Below, piece after piece: positions 34,792 to 44,236 of a DNA stretch of 64,000 nucleotides. Source of the DNA: JABMMZ01 sp040403495 (GTDB lineage: Bacteria > Bacteroidota > Bacteroidia > NS11-12g > UBA955); NCBI GenBank assembly GCA_040403495.1, contig JBBAKM010000001.1:165668-229667 (forward strand), read 5' to 3'. Made by a program: the position numbers and the translations under genes. Numbering within the stretch: position 1 is the stretch's first letter; every line of letters starts with the position of its first letter. A model generated the notes under the pieces. It searched no databases, was not told the origin of the DNA, and saw nothing but the letters and a program-made list of their open reading frames with translations.

Positions 34792-35772
34792 ATGTTACAA
34801 AAACTTATTTACACAGCTTTGTTCTTAGCTTGTATTTCTCTTCATTCTCAAACAACTTACACTAGTCCTTCTTCTGGTTCTGCAAGCGGCGGTTTGTCTG
34901 CTTGGAATTCTATTTCTTGGTCCGCCTCTGGTTCTGGTTCTCCCGTGACCTATATCATACAAAGTGGTTTTACTTTTACAATCAACAATTCAATTACTTT
35001 TCCAGGTAGAGACTTACAAGTCGTTGGAACCTTATTGCTTAATGTAGGAAACAATGATTTAATTATGCCTACCAATGGAATGATCTCTGTTGCTAATGGA
35101 GGAAGTATTCGTGGAGGAAATCCTTCTAACCAAATTTCTATAGGTTCTAATGTGATGTCTGCACCATCTGGTGGTGGCGGGTTTAATATTTCGGGTCCCT
35201 CTTTTGCATCCTCTTCTACAACTGGTTTTAATGCCTTTACTTTGTTGCCTGTAAAATGGGAAAATCTGCAAGTGGAAAGAATTGTTGAAGGTGCTTTGCT
35301 CAAAGGGTTTGCTTCTGAAATATACAATGTTCATTCTTTCGAAATTGAACGTTCTGCCGATGGAATCATTTTTGAATCGATTGCAACAATCTTAGTTGAC
35401 CAAATTCAAAATGCCAATCAAATTGAATTTAAAGATTTGCAAGCCCCAAAAGCAAAATTGTTTTACAGGGTTAAAACCATAGACAATGACGCTGCTTTTA
35501 CTTACTCTGATTTAATGAGTTTAAATAATGAGGCAAAATCGACTGTAGTTGTTTATCCAACCATTTTAAATGCGGATAATGCAAGTCAAATAACAATTCA
35601 ACATGAGAGTGATAAAGAGGTTATGCTTTTGGATATGTATGGAAAATTGATAGTTCTTCAAAAGTACAGTTCTAATGAAAATGCCTATGAACTGCCTGCT
35701 TTAAAAGCTGGGTTGTATTTCCTTTATTTGGAAGGGTCTAAAGCAAATTGCCACAAAATCCTTGTAAGGTAA
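34792..35772 (+). CDS. Exported surface protein with T9SS type A sorting tail
   Basis: 326 residues from the ATG at 34792, chosen because it starts a normal signal peptide (LQKLIYTALFLACISLHSQ). The mature N-terminal ~120 residues are Ser/Gly/Thr-rich and form a short beta-helix-like or low-complexity section (SASGGLSAW, GGSIRGGNPSNQ). Then a segment VKWENLQVER ... FEIERSADG ... FYRVKTIDNDAAFTYSD, often found just before sorting domains, and a tail VVYPTILNADN ... GKLIVLQKY ... LKAGLYFLYLEG ... CHKILV. A bidirectional terminator follows. Confidence 0.85.
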   Translation: MLQKLIYTALFLACISLHSQTTYTSPSSGSASGGLSAWNSISWSASGSGSPVTYIIQSGFTFTINNSITFPGRDLQVVGTLLLNVGNNDLIMPTNGMISVANGGSIRGGNPSNQISIGSNVMSAPSGGGGFNISGPSFASSSTTGFNAFTLLPVKWENLQVERIVEGALLKGFASEIYNVHSFEIERSADGIIFESIATILVDQIQNANQIEFKDLQAPKAKLFYRVKTIDNDAAFTYSDLMSLNNEAKSTVVVYPTILNADNASQITIQHESDKEVMLLDMYGKLIVLQKYSSNENAYELPALKAGLYFLYLEGSKANCHKILVR

Positions 35773-35828
35773 AATTCGATTTTATCTGTTTGAATAAATT
35801 CCAATAGGCCAAACCATTAAATATTTTT

Positions 35829-35869
35829 AAGCGCAACAACAGTATTTTTACTTTTGTTGCGCTTTTTTA
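35829..35869. terminator. Bidirectional rho-independent terminator
   Basis: AAGCGCAACAA (35829-35839) and TTGTTGCGCTT (35854-35864), 14-bp loop, followed by T6 on the plus strand and preceded by A/T-rich bases on the other, between the converging genes at 34792 and 37073. Confidence 0.85.
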
Positions 35870-35870
35870 T

Positions 35871-37073
35871 TTAGAGTTTTTCGTAAATAACAGCCAATCC
35901 CTGACCAACACCTATACACATAGTTGCTAAGCCATATTTTACATTGGGTCTTTTTTGCATTTCGTGAAGCAGTGTTGTGCTGATTCTAGCTCCGCTACAT
36001 CCCAAAGGATGACCAATGGCAATAGAACCTCCATTTACATTGACAATGTCTGGATTTATTCCCAATTCTTTAATACAAGCAATACTCTGAACGGCAAATG
36101 CTTCGTTTAATTCAGCAATGTCTATATCATTAAGCGTTAATCCAGCTCTTTTTAATGCTTTTTGTGTTGCCAATACTGGTCCTATACCCATTATTTCAGG
36201 AGGAACCCCTGCTGCTGCCATACTGACTATTCGAGCTATTGGTTTTAAATTGTTACTCTGAACGTAATGTTTGGACGCTACCGCCAATGCTGCTGCACCA
36301 TCATTAACACTGCTCGAATTACCCGCAGTAACCGAACCTCCTTTTTTGAAGGCTGGTTTTAAGCTACTCAATGTTTCTATTGAACTTAAACGCGGTTGTT
36401 CGTCTTTATTGAAGATAATGGCATCGCCCTTTTTCTGAGGGATTTCAAAGTTCATTACCTCTTCGTTAAATCGGTTTATCTCATTTGCTTTTTGCCATTT
36501 TAATTGAGAATTATAAGCATATTCGTCTTGTTCTTCTCGGCTTATCGACCACTTCTCTGCAATATTTTCTGCAGTTTCACCCATTGTGTAAGGGTGGTAT
36601 AATGCTGATAATGCAGGATTGGTAAATCTCCAACCTATTGTAGTGTCATATATTTCTGGTGCTCTACCAAATGCACTGTCTGATTTTGCCATAACAAAAG
36701 GTGCTCTCGTCATACTTTCTACACCACCTGCTATATATAAGTCGCCATTGCCAGCATTTATTTCTAAAAAAGCATTTCCTATTGCTTGTAATCCACTTGC
36801 ACAAAGTCTGTTTACCGTGTAACCCGAAACTGTAATAGGTAACCCAGCCAATAAACTTGCCATTCTAGCGACATTTCTATTGTCTTCTCCCGATTGGTTG
36901 GCAGCGCCCAAAATAACTTCCTCTGTTTCATTAAATGAAATGTTGGGATTTCTGTTAATGAGTTCTTTAATGACTCTTGCCGCTAAATCGTCTGGGCGGA
37001 TGTTTGCTAAACTGCCTGCATATTTTCCAACAGCAGTTCGTACTGCATCTATAACGTAAATTTCGTTTGTCAT
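35871..37073 (-). CDS. Acetyl-CoA C-acyltransferase, 3-oxoadipyl-CoA thiolase type
   Basis: 400 residues, complete thiolase: first active Cys in VNRLCASGLQAI (near residue 91), GMxPEIMGIGPV, NEAFAVQS with the catalytic His-Asn region, GGSIAIGHPLGCSGARI and the second Cys in MCIGVGQG. The N-terminal DDLAARVI and the stretch GEDNRNVARMASLLAGLP match the PcaF/PaaJ group (3-oxoadipyl-CoA thiolase of aromatic degradation) better than fatty-acid FadA, but no aromatic pathway genes are near, so a role in fatty-acid or amino-acid degradation is possible. A TAGTTTTG element lies 4 bp before the ATG: leaderless. Confidence 0.9.
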   Translation of the reverse strand: MTNEIYVIDAVRTAVGKYAGSLANIRPDDLAARVIKELINRNPNISFNETEEVILGAANQSGEDNRNVARMASLLAGLPITVSGYTVNRLCASGLQAIGNAFLEINAGNGDLYIAGGVESMTRAPFVMAKSDSAFGRAPEIYDTTIGWRFTNPALSALYHPYTMGETAENIAEKWSISREEQDEYAYNSQLKWQKANEINRFNEEVMNFEIPQKKGDAIIFNKDEQPRLSSIETLSSLKPAFKKGGSVTAGNSSSVNDGAAALAVASKHYVQSNNLKPIARIVSMAAAGVPPEIMGIGPVLATQKALKRAGLTLNDIDIAELNEAFAVQSIACIKELGINPDIVNVNGGSIAIGHPLGCSGARISTTLLHEMQKRPNVKYGLATMCIGVGQGLAVIYEKL

Positions 37074-37077
37074 ACTG

Positions 37078-37085
37078 CAAAACTA
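37078..37085 (-). promoter_or_regulatory. -7 promoter element, leaderless thiolase gene
   Basis: TAGTTTTG on the minus strand, exact TAnnTTTG, then four bases (cagt) and the ATG at 37073. Confidence 0.5.
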
Positions 37086-37135
37086 ATCAAACAATTGCAG
37101 ACTCTGTAATGAATCTTAAAAAAGTATAATTAGCT

Positions 37136-38932
37136 CTACCTTAATAATGTAATAGTGCCCCTGTATTTGTGGTTTTCTCCTTTGTAATCTTTCAAATTAA
37201 TTGAATAAACATAAGTGTCTTGTTGACATTCGATTCCTTTGTATTTTCCATCCCAACCAACTTTTGTATTGTCGGTTGTAAATATCATTTCGCCCCAACG
37301 ATTGTATATATTCATTTCATATTCATTGGTATGATTAATTGAAGGGTTAAAGTTTGATGATTTTGGATAAAATGCATTGGGGATAAAAGCATACAAAGTG
37401 TCATTGGATATCCATTTAGTTGTGCGAGAATAACAGCCATTGCCATATACATCCAAATTCACTGAAAAGTTTTTATCTTCAAAAATGTCCTTCATGTAAA
37501 TGTGATTTAAAGTGTCATTTTTATAAATCCAATTATAAATAAATCTTTCGTTAATAAACAAAGGTTGGAATTGGAATTCATCTATGTCACTCATTTTATA
37601 AAAAAAGTCGGAATTGGGTTTTTTAAAAAAGTAAACTTTTCCTGTTGATGTGTCTTTGCAAAAGTTATTGTCTTCAGAAAAAATAGAGAAAATTAAACTG
37701 TCTTCAAATTTGGGTATTAAATAGGTTTTGTAATCTGTAATATATTTATCAGGATTTATTAACCATTTATATTCGGTTTTTAAATCAGCACTAGTCGTAT
37801 TTTCTTTTATATTAAAGGTGTCTCCAATACATCCAAACTCAATAAAGCTTAGCGAATGTTTGTTGTTTAAAGTGTTGACACTTTTGATAATGGTATCTGA
37901 ACAAAAACTGTCTGTTGATATTAATGTGATTTTATTTATGCCAAATTCTTTGAATTTGTGTTTGATTTTTAACTCTTGGGTTTGCCTCAGTTCTCCTGCA
38001 AAATCTATAGTAAATTTATCGTAAACACTGCTTTGTATATTTAATTCTAATGAATCGTTTAAGCATATTTGACTATTACATTCAGCTTTTAAACCATACG
38101 TTACATCAGTTAGAATTGGTATCTCCTCAGCACATGAAGTGTCGTTGAAGCCTACTAAGTATTGTGGTTTATGGGTTTGTAGGTTGATTTTGGTTTTCTC
38201 ACCCGCAAAATCAAATAGGTTATTTTTATTAATGTCCAAAACCTGATTAAATGTGTTGTCTTTTAATTGAACGGTTAGTTCATCTTTGCATTGAAAAGTA
38301 TTTAATTTTAATTGAGGATTATAACATTTAAAGTCAATCCACATTATTGATGAATGACCTCCTGCACTGCACCCAGAAACTTCAATCTTAAGTGTAACTT
38401 TTTTCCCTTTTAAGTTTTTAAGTTTGATAGTATTGGGAGTCCATTTTCTGAAATAACCCGCGGTGTTATTGATGATTGTCATTACATCGAATTTAGCAAT
38501 AGGAACCCTAAGTAATGAATGAAGATTATAATAAATGTTACTTGAATCAAATACAGAAATTTTGAAGTACCCATTATGAGATTCAAAATACAAAGAATAA
38601 AACAATGGAATCTCTATGTCATCGTCAATTTTAATTTCTCTCTCTATCGAATGAACTTTTCGGGTATTTGATTCTCCTTTATCAAAAGTGCCAATCATTA
38701 ATGAATGTCTTCCTCCATCAGGGAATTTGGCTGCTTGGCCTATATCCTTGTGAACTGTTTCACTCTGTTTTGTAACATAGAGGCCTGAATTGTATTCATT
38801 AATAGGTGTTTTAATTATACCATTAACTCTGTATATCCAACCGTCTGTATTCCCCGATTCAAAACCAATATTTTGAGCATTTAGGTTTAAACAAGCAGTA
38901 ATTGTTAATATAAATACAAGATATTTTATCAA
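37136..38932 (-). CDS. T9SS type B (CHU_C) exported protein
   Basis: 598 residues with signal peptide (LVFILTITACLNLNAQ). The N-terminal third has a lectin-like jelly roll (GNTDGWIYRVNG ... WIDFKCYNP), the middle beta-strand repeats with Cys pairs (CADEL-like, SNSICLNDSLELN). The C-terminal ~90 residues are the gliding-motility-associated CHU_C domain: AFYPKSSNFNP, YEMNIYNRWGEMIF, GWDGKYKGIECQQDTYVY and YRGTITLLR, the type B sorting signal of the type IX secretion system. Likely surface or matrix protein. Next gene downstream is the pcaF-like thiolase; upstream on the same strand, 19 bp away, is a larger CHU_C protein ending in the same sequence. Confidence 0.88.
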   Translation of the reverse strand: MIKYLVFILTITACLNLNAQNIGFESGNTDGWIYRVNGIIKTPINEYNSGLYVTKQSETVHKDIGQAAKFPDGGRHSLMIGTFDKGESNTRKVHSIEREIKIDDDIEIPLFYSLYFESHNGYFKISVFDSSNIYYNLHSLLRVPIAKFDVMTIINNTAGYFRKWTPNTIKLKNLKGKKVTLKIEVSGCSAGGHSSIMWIDFKCYNPQLKLNTFQCKDELTVQLKDNTFNQVLDINKNNLFDFAGEKTKINLQTHKPQYLVGFNDTSCAEEIPILTDVTYGLKAECNSQICLNDSLELNIQSSVYDKFTIDFAGELRQTQELKIKHKFKEFGINKITLISTDSFCSDTIIKSVNTLNNKHSLSFIEFGCIGDTFNIKENTTSADLKTEYKWLINPDKYITDYKTYLIPKFEDSLIFSIFSEDNNFCKDTSTGKVYFFKKPNSDFFYKMSDIDEFQFQPLFINERFIYNWIYKNDTLNHIYMKDIFEDKNFSVNLDVYGNGCYSRTTKWISNDTLYAFIPNAFYPKSSNFNPSINHTNEYEMNIYNRWGEMIFTTDNTKVGWDGKYKGIECQQDTYVYSINLKDYKGENHKYRGTITLLR

Positions 38933-38950
38933 ATTACTGTCATTAATTTC

Positions 38951-41900
38951 CTACCTTAATAATGTAATAGTGCCCTCGTAATCATACTTTTCGCCATCGT
39001 AAGCCGTCACTTTGATGTGCCAAATATAAACATCTTGTTGTGCATCTTGTCCTTGGTAGGTGCCATCCCAACTTGCAAACTTGTCCGTACTTTCCCAAAT
39101 CAATTGTCCCCAACGGTTCATGATAATCATACTGTAAGATTTCTCGCCATTTACAATTGGTCTGAATACGTTGTTTACTTTTGGTCCTGTTCTTTCTGGA
39201 CTAAAGGCTGTTGGAACAAACACTGTAACGTCTGGACCAATTTTTCTTGGTCTGCCAATTGAATCTTCGCACACTACATCTTCATCTATGGTTATATCCC
39301 CAATTGCAGGATAAGTGTATCTTGCCATTAAGTTTACCCAATATACTGTTGTGTCTGCTGGATATACTTTGATTGGGTTTATTTGAGTTGAAGTATCTTC
39401 TATGTCATTCAAGTCAAAAGACCACAAATAACTCATGTTTTCTGCACCCCATCTGTATTGGGTTTCATTTTTAAACTTAAATTTAGGGAAGGCAACTGTA
39501 GTAAAGTAGCTAGGGTCACTGCTAAAGGCTGCTTTTGGTTGAGGTAATACTCTCACATAATCCACTGAGTCTTTTTGTATGCTACAAACTTGGTCGTCAT
39601 TAGCACCCCACTGATTGTGAACGGTTAATGAAACATTATACCAACCTCTTTGTGCGGTATCATATCGTTTTTGAGGATTCCCATTTGTTGATTTAACCAA
39701 TGTGTTGCCATCTCCAAAATCCCAAGTATATCTCAAGTTAGCAGAACCTGCTGGTTTATAAACAGTGCTAGAAAAGTCAATATCAGCAGCTTCACATTTC
39801 ACAAAATGAACTGGCATTGCATACTGTGGATATGGCTCTATCATCAATTGAATATCGTCTTTTGCTGGAGGACAAACACCTTCTTTGATAGTGTTAATAC
39901 TTAATACCACTTGACCATTTAAGCCAATTAACGAAGTATCAGATAAGCCATGGGTATAAACAGTGCTTAGGGTGCTGTTGTCAGAGAAGTTTCCATCTCC
40001 ACTGCTTGTCCAAGTTGTGTTTTGAACCCAAGCTTTGGTTGCCACTAAATTAAATACTTGCCCTTCACATTGTTGGTATGGACTAGGAGTAGTTACACTA
40101 ACCTCAGGTTGACTTTGTATTCTTATGTTTTTCGCAATTGAGTCGCTACAACCTGTCAATGGATTGGTGTATTCGTATTTCAACCGGATTGGATCTTCGT
40201 ATTGTTTGGTTTTAGGACTGATACCTGGATTAAAATCACGCCCTACAACACCTAATCCTGACCAAGTTCCTAATGGTCCTGATGGTTGTTCATTGTTCAA
40301 CGTAAACTGTGCAGTACTAGAACATACGGTATCAGGGATATTAATTCTGAGGATAGGCAAGCCATTAACAGTTACCTCAACACTATCCGCCACTGGACAT
40401 CCACTTGAAACATCTGTCAGCTTCAATAGGTATTGACCTGCACCCATACTTGGGTCGAATATCTTTTTAGTTCTAACCGAATTGTTAATCACATTGGCAA
40501 TGATAGGATTCCCCATGTCGCGTGAGTTTCTGAATTCTACTGTTGACCATTCTCCATCTATAAAACGTTTGCCCGTGTTTCTATCTCTAGCGAAACTGTC
40601 CATTGATAGTAAAGGGAAATTGATACATTGCTTAGGGATATTTAAAAATTCAATTTCAGGTAGTCTTACTATTGTAATCCACATAGAGTCGCACGATTTA
40701 CAACCTGAGATTGCATCTTGGAAACAGTATTCTATTTGATATTCTCCTGTTTTTTGGTTTTCGCCTTCCAAACCAGGATCCATAAATGGTGTAGCCGGTA
40801 TGGTAGTGTAATCCCAATAGACAATAGCTTCTGGGTCAACACCTGAACCTTGAGGAACTTCTAAACATCTAAAGCTTTCTGGTCCTCCAGCTTTGGCAGA
40901 TGGAATAGGTTTAACAATGAGTTTGTTCAAATCTACAGGTCCTGCTTTTTGACAGAACGTACCCGTTTTAAGTTCAACTGCTGGATTTGGATTCAGTCTT
41001 ACATTCTTGCATTCTCTGTTATAACAGCCTTTTACGTCGCGATAATCGTAACAAATGATATCCGTTAAACCTGCTTTTGGAACTAAATCATTGCTTATAA
41101 ACTGAGGGAAATTCCAAACAAAAGTGCTTTTTCCAACCGGTCCTCCCGTAATCCAACTTGGATTGCGGTGTTGTTGAAAGAATCGGATAGAATCTGCAGG
41201 AATGGTTCTATTATTTGCCGTGGCAAAATTGGCTAAATTTAAATTAACTGCGCCATCTTGATAACATCGTGGAAGTATAGGTGTGTTTATGAAGGTTGGT
41301 AAAGGATTGACGGTGAGTGTAAATGTGTCATAATCCTCGCATATAACGCCTTTTTGATTAACCCGTAAGAACATTTCATATTTTCTAGTGGCAATGGTTG
41401 GTATTCTAAGTCTGAAAGCACTGTCCGTTGCCATCGTTGCGCCTGAAATAATATCTCTCCAAGTAATTTGACGGGTATAACCAAGTGGTTTGCGTTTGGA
41501 AGAAACTTTTAAAGTGTCAAAAATACAGATTTCTCTGTCACCGCCAGAAAGTGCAATAACGGTATCATTGACAAATAATTCCATAGTGTCTGTGTCAAAA
41601 CATTTATAAATACTGTCTAATACTTTTACTGAATACTTGCCTGCAACATGAACTGTAATTTCTCGAGTATTTTCTTGTGTACTCCACTCATACATTAAAG
41701 AATCTGCGTTTTGAGCATCTAATGTAGCGAAATCATACGTACATATTCTTCGGTCAGGGCCAAGGTTAACAATTGGATTTTTAATGTATTTAACAACGAC
41801 CGTATCTGCATCAACACATTTGTTTTTATCTGTTAGTTTTAAAACTAATTTAGAACTTGTCGTTGGCGTAACAGTGATTCTGTTTAAAGTGTCTTTAGGA

Positions 41901-43564
41901 TTGTGAGTACCTAAAGGGAATTCCCAACGGAATTTATAATTTGGGACACCATTGGCAACAATCGGCTCTAATGTTAAAGAGTTCCCGGCACATACAAATG
42001 TGTCTTTGCCAAAAGACAACTCAACATCTAGTACAGGTGGCATTACAACCGTATCTAAATAGATGGTTGGGCAATTGAATGGAGGATTGTTTATTTCATG
42101 TTCAATGATGTATTTTCCACCACGTTTAAATTTAAAGCTATCAATTCTGTTGAAGGTGGTATAAAAAGGAATACCACTGTTTGTGGAGTCTCTTATAATG
42201 TATTTATAGCGGTAGTTTTTTTGATTATAATTAACAGTGTCTATAGGGAAAGCCGCAAATTTTAATTTACCACAATCTAGAATAGAATACTTACGGGTGT
42301 CTCTTGCCAATGGATTGACTTTGATGTTAAAACCTCTAATTGTGGTAGCAGGTCTTGGACATGCATCGTCTTTTGCTGAGGCTGTAAAAGTGTATGCTTG
42401 GTTTCTTGCATCTCCAATTTTGGGAGTCCAACAAAATTCAGCTTCTTTTTCTCTTGCATCTGGATCGATAATCCGAAAAGTAGCGCCTATAATAGCTTGA
42501 TTCCAAGTAAGTTCAACAGTATCAGGGACAGTTTGATTTGGAGTAAACATTGCATCAGTGGCTTTTATTTTAAAACATAATCTACTGCCTTCACAAATGG
42601 AATGTTTATTAACGCCTACTATTTCAGGGGGATTGTTATCCGAACAAGTTACAATGGTTACATAAATGTCACGCCTTGTAAAACCAATCCGTTCCATTTT
42701 ACGAGTAAGAGAATCTCTACGCCATTCAGTTACTTTTATTGCTACTGGTCCAGACTCGTCGCATTTTGTTGGCGTAAAAGCCATGTCTCCTGTTTCTCTG
42801 TCAAAGTAAAAGCCTCTGGATGGACGGGCGTTGGGAAGTGGTCGACAATTTACAACTCCTGGATTTGGTGGGCAAAATGGTGTAAATGGAATGTCTTTGT
42901 TTAACGGAGATATCCAGTTAACCGGAGCCCAAGTAGCACTTAATGGTTCGTCCAAATTGTATGAAAGAGAATCATATTCTTTATTGTCAAAAATACCATT
43001 GTTAAATACAAATGGTTGATTACAACAAATAAATGCCATTGGAATGTTTGATAAAGTTGGTGAGTTATTGCCTTTTTTGCCAATTTCACACAAGTTCATC
43101 ATCGCTTCTCCACCATAAGTTGTAGTAGTTGTTGTTGTTCCAACAAGTCCCCATGGTTGCGCAACTCGGAACATAATTTCACAACAAGTGCCGCTTAAAA
43201 AGGTGTTGTAAGGGCTTTGAGAAAAATCGATAGTATCGTCAAAAATATGCTCTTCGATACCAAAACGAGAACCACCATATCCATTGTTTTGGCATGGCGG
43301 CTGCCCGCTGCTACATACCGGCGTGATATCTCTAATGCTTGTTCTTGGTGGAACACGGGTATAACTTGTGCCTCCACATGAAACCGTAAATCTAGGCATT
43401 ATCCCTAAGGCACAAATGCATTGATGGTATAATATATATTTTATGTGATACTTGTAGCCACCCATGTGAGTGAACTTTATGTCCGATCCATTTATTACGT
43501 CACAAGCTTTTGCTGTTTGTAACGACATGATAAAGAGTGTGAAAAAAAGTAAAATTCTATTCAT
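38951..43564 (-). CDS. Giant T9SS type B (CHU_C) cell-surface protein
   Basis: About 1,537 residues from the ATG at 43564, which starts a normal signal (NRILLFFTLFIMSLQTAKA); an ATG 78 bp upstream adds a long non-signal tail. The mature protein begins DVINGSDIKFTHMGGYKYHI, the usual start of Bacteroidota PKD/gliding surface proteins. Many Ig/PKD-like units follow, one with YTWDFGDGNTLV near residue 1330. It ends in CHU_C: VFVPTAFSPERTGPKVN, MIIMNRWGQLIWES, SWDGTYQGQDAQQDVYIW, YEGTITLLR. Role: adhesion, gliding or matrix structure. It is 75 bp downstream of the Sfp-type gene. Confidence 0.9.
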   Translation of the reverse strand: MNRILLFFTLFIMSLQTAKACDVINGSDIKFTHMGGYKYHIKYILYHQCICALGIMPRFTVSCGGTSYTRVPPRTSIRDITPVCSSGQPPCQNNGYGGSRFGIEEHIFDDTIDFSQSPYNTFLSGTCCEIMFRVAQPWGLVGTTTTTTTYGGEAMMNLCEIGKKGNNSPTLSNIPMAFICCNQPFVFNNGIFDNKEYDSLSYNLDEPLSATWAPVNWISPLNKDIPFTPFCPPNPGVVNCRPLPNARPSRGFYFDRETGDMAFTPTKCDESGPVAIKVTEWRRDSLTRKMERIGFTRRDIYVTIVTCSDNNPPEIVGVNKHSICEGSRLCFKIKATDAMFTPNQTVPDTVELTWNQAIIGATFRIIDPDAREKEAEFCWTPKIGDARNQAYTFTASAKDDACPRPATTIRGFNIKVNPLARDTRKYSILDCGKLKFAAFPIDTVNYNQKNYRYKYIIRDSTNSGIPFYTTFNRIDSFKFKRGGKYIIEHEINNPPFNCPTIYLDTVVMPPVLDVELSFGKDTFVCAGNSLTLEPIVANGVPNYKFRWEFPLGTHNPKDTLNRITVTPTTSSKLVLKLTDKNKCVDADTVVVKYIKNPIVNLGPDRRICTYDFATLDAQNADSLMYEWSTQENTREITVHVAGKYSVKVLDSIYKCFDTDTMELFVNDTVIALSGGDREICIFDTLKVSSKRKPLGYTRQITWRDIISGATMATDSAFRLRIPTIATRKYEMFLRVNQKGVICEDYDTFTLTVNPLPTFINTPILPRCYQDGAVNLNLANFATANNRTIPADSIRFFQQHRNPSWITGGPVGKSTFVWNFPQFISNDLVPKAGLTDIICYDYRDVKGCYNRECKNVRLNPNPAVELKTGTFCQKAGPVDLNKLIVKPIPSAKAGGPESFRCLEVPQGSGVDPEAIVYWDYTTIPATPFMDPGLEGENQKTGEYQIEYCFQDAISGCKSCDSMWITIVRLPEIEFLNIPKQCINFPLLSMDSFARDRNTGKRFIDGEWSTVEFRNSRDMGNPIIANVINNSVRTKKIFDPSMGAGQYLLKLTDVSSGCPVADSVEVTVNGLPILRINIPDTVCSSTAQFTLNNEQPSGPLGTWSGLGVVGRDFNPGISPKTKQYEDPIRLKYEYTNPLTGCSDSIAKNIRIQSQPEVSVTTPSPYQQCEGQVFNLVATKAWVQNTTWTSSGDGNFSDNSTLSTVYTHGLSDTSLIGLNGQVVLSINTIKEGVCPPAKDDIQLMIEPYPQYAMPVHFVKCEAADIDFSSTVYKPAGSANLRYTWDFGDGNTLVKSTNGNPQKRYDTAQRGWYNVSLTVHNQWGANDDQVCSIQKDSVDYVRVLPQPKAAFSSDPSYFTTVAFPKFKFKNETQYRWGAENMSYLWSFDLNDIEDTSTQINPIKVYPADTTVYWVNLMARYTYPAIGDITIDEDVVCEDSIGRPRKIGPDVTVFVPTAFSPERTGPKVNNVFRPIVNGEKSYSMIIMNRWGQLIWESTDKFASWDGTYQGQDAQQDVYIWHIKVTAYDGEKYDYEGTITLLR

Positions 43565-43638
43565 TGCTATTATGACAAGGTTAGTATTTAAATAGTTGCC
43601 TCGTTTATTGAGCAATAATAAATAAAAAATTCCTATAT

Positions 43639-44235
43639 TCAAAGATTGTATGTCAAAATAACGTCATTTATTTTATGAAACTTAATTTTTGTAATAATAT
43701 TGATATCCTCTTTTTGGATATAACCTACACTATCACTTGATGTAATGATTTTTAGGTCTTTGTAAAAGTCTAAATTCTTTTTTCCCCACATTTTATAAAG
43801 AACTTCTTTGGCCGACCAAATAAAAAGATAATGCCACTCGTCGTCGAAAGGAGAACTGTCTTCTTGGTTCATGAATTTTTTAGACAAGGCAGGTAGTTGT
43901 TTTCTAAGATGTTCAATGTCTATTCCTATGTCATTCCCTTCTGTATCTATATAGCAAGCAATTAAATCTTTGGTATGGCTGAATGAAACGCTGGTTTTTG
44001 TGTTGCTTAAAATTGGTTTGCCATACATGTCATTGCATAGAAACTGGTCAGTTTGTTCTTCTAAAATGTAGTTTAATAAAAATGAACAACATGTTTTTTC
44101 TAGCAATCTCTTAGGATTTAGGCCTTGTTCAAACGGTGCAGAGATTCTTGATAAAAAAAAATCTAGGGGTTCGGTTATCTGCCAAACAGCGATTTTCTTT
44201 GCAGAAGTTATTTGTTGTTCAAAAACAAGAGGCAT
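43639..44235 (-). CDS. 4'-phosphopantetheinyl transferase (Sfp superfamily)
   Basis: Transfers phosphopantetheine from CoA to a Ser of acyl- or peptidyl-carrier proteins. 198 residues with VSFSHTKDLIACYI, DIGIDIEHL (Mg-binding Asp/Glu) and FIWSAKEVLYKMWGKK (WxxKEA-like Lys/Glu motif): all metal and CoA ligands present. It starts with ATG at 44235, and the next gene on the plus strand starts 1 bp away, so its promoter must lie inside that gene. Whether it serves a housekeeping ACP or secondary metabolism cannot be said. Confidence 0.9.
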   Translation of the reverse strand: MPLVFEQQITSAKKIAVWQITEPLDFFLSRISAPFEQGLNPKRLLEKTCCSFLLNYILEEQTDQFLCNDMYGKPILSNTKTSVSFSHTKDLIACYIDTEGNDIGIDIEHLRKQLPALSKKFMNQEDSSPFDDEWHYLFIWSAKEVLYKMWGKKNLDFYKDLKIITSSDSVGYIQKEDINIITKIKFHKINDVILTYNL

Positions 44236-44236
44236 T

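Noticed and set aside
39017..43019. Plus-strand ORFs opposite the giant CHU_C gene
   Set aside because: Antisense shadows of a conserved surface protein; no start context or protein features.
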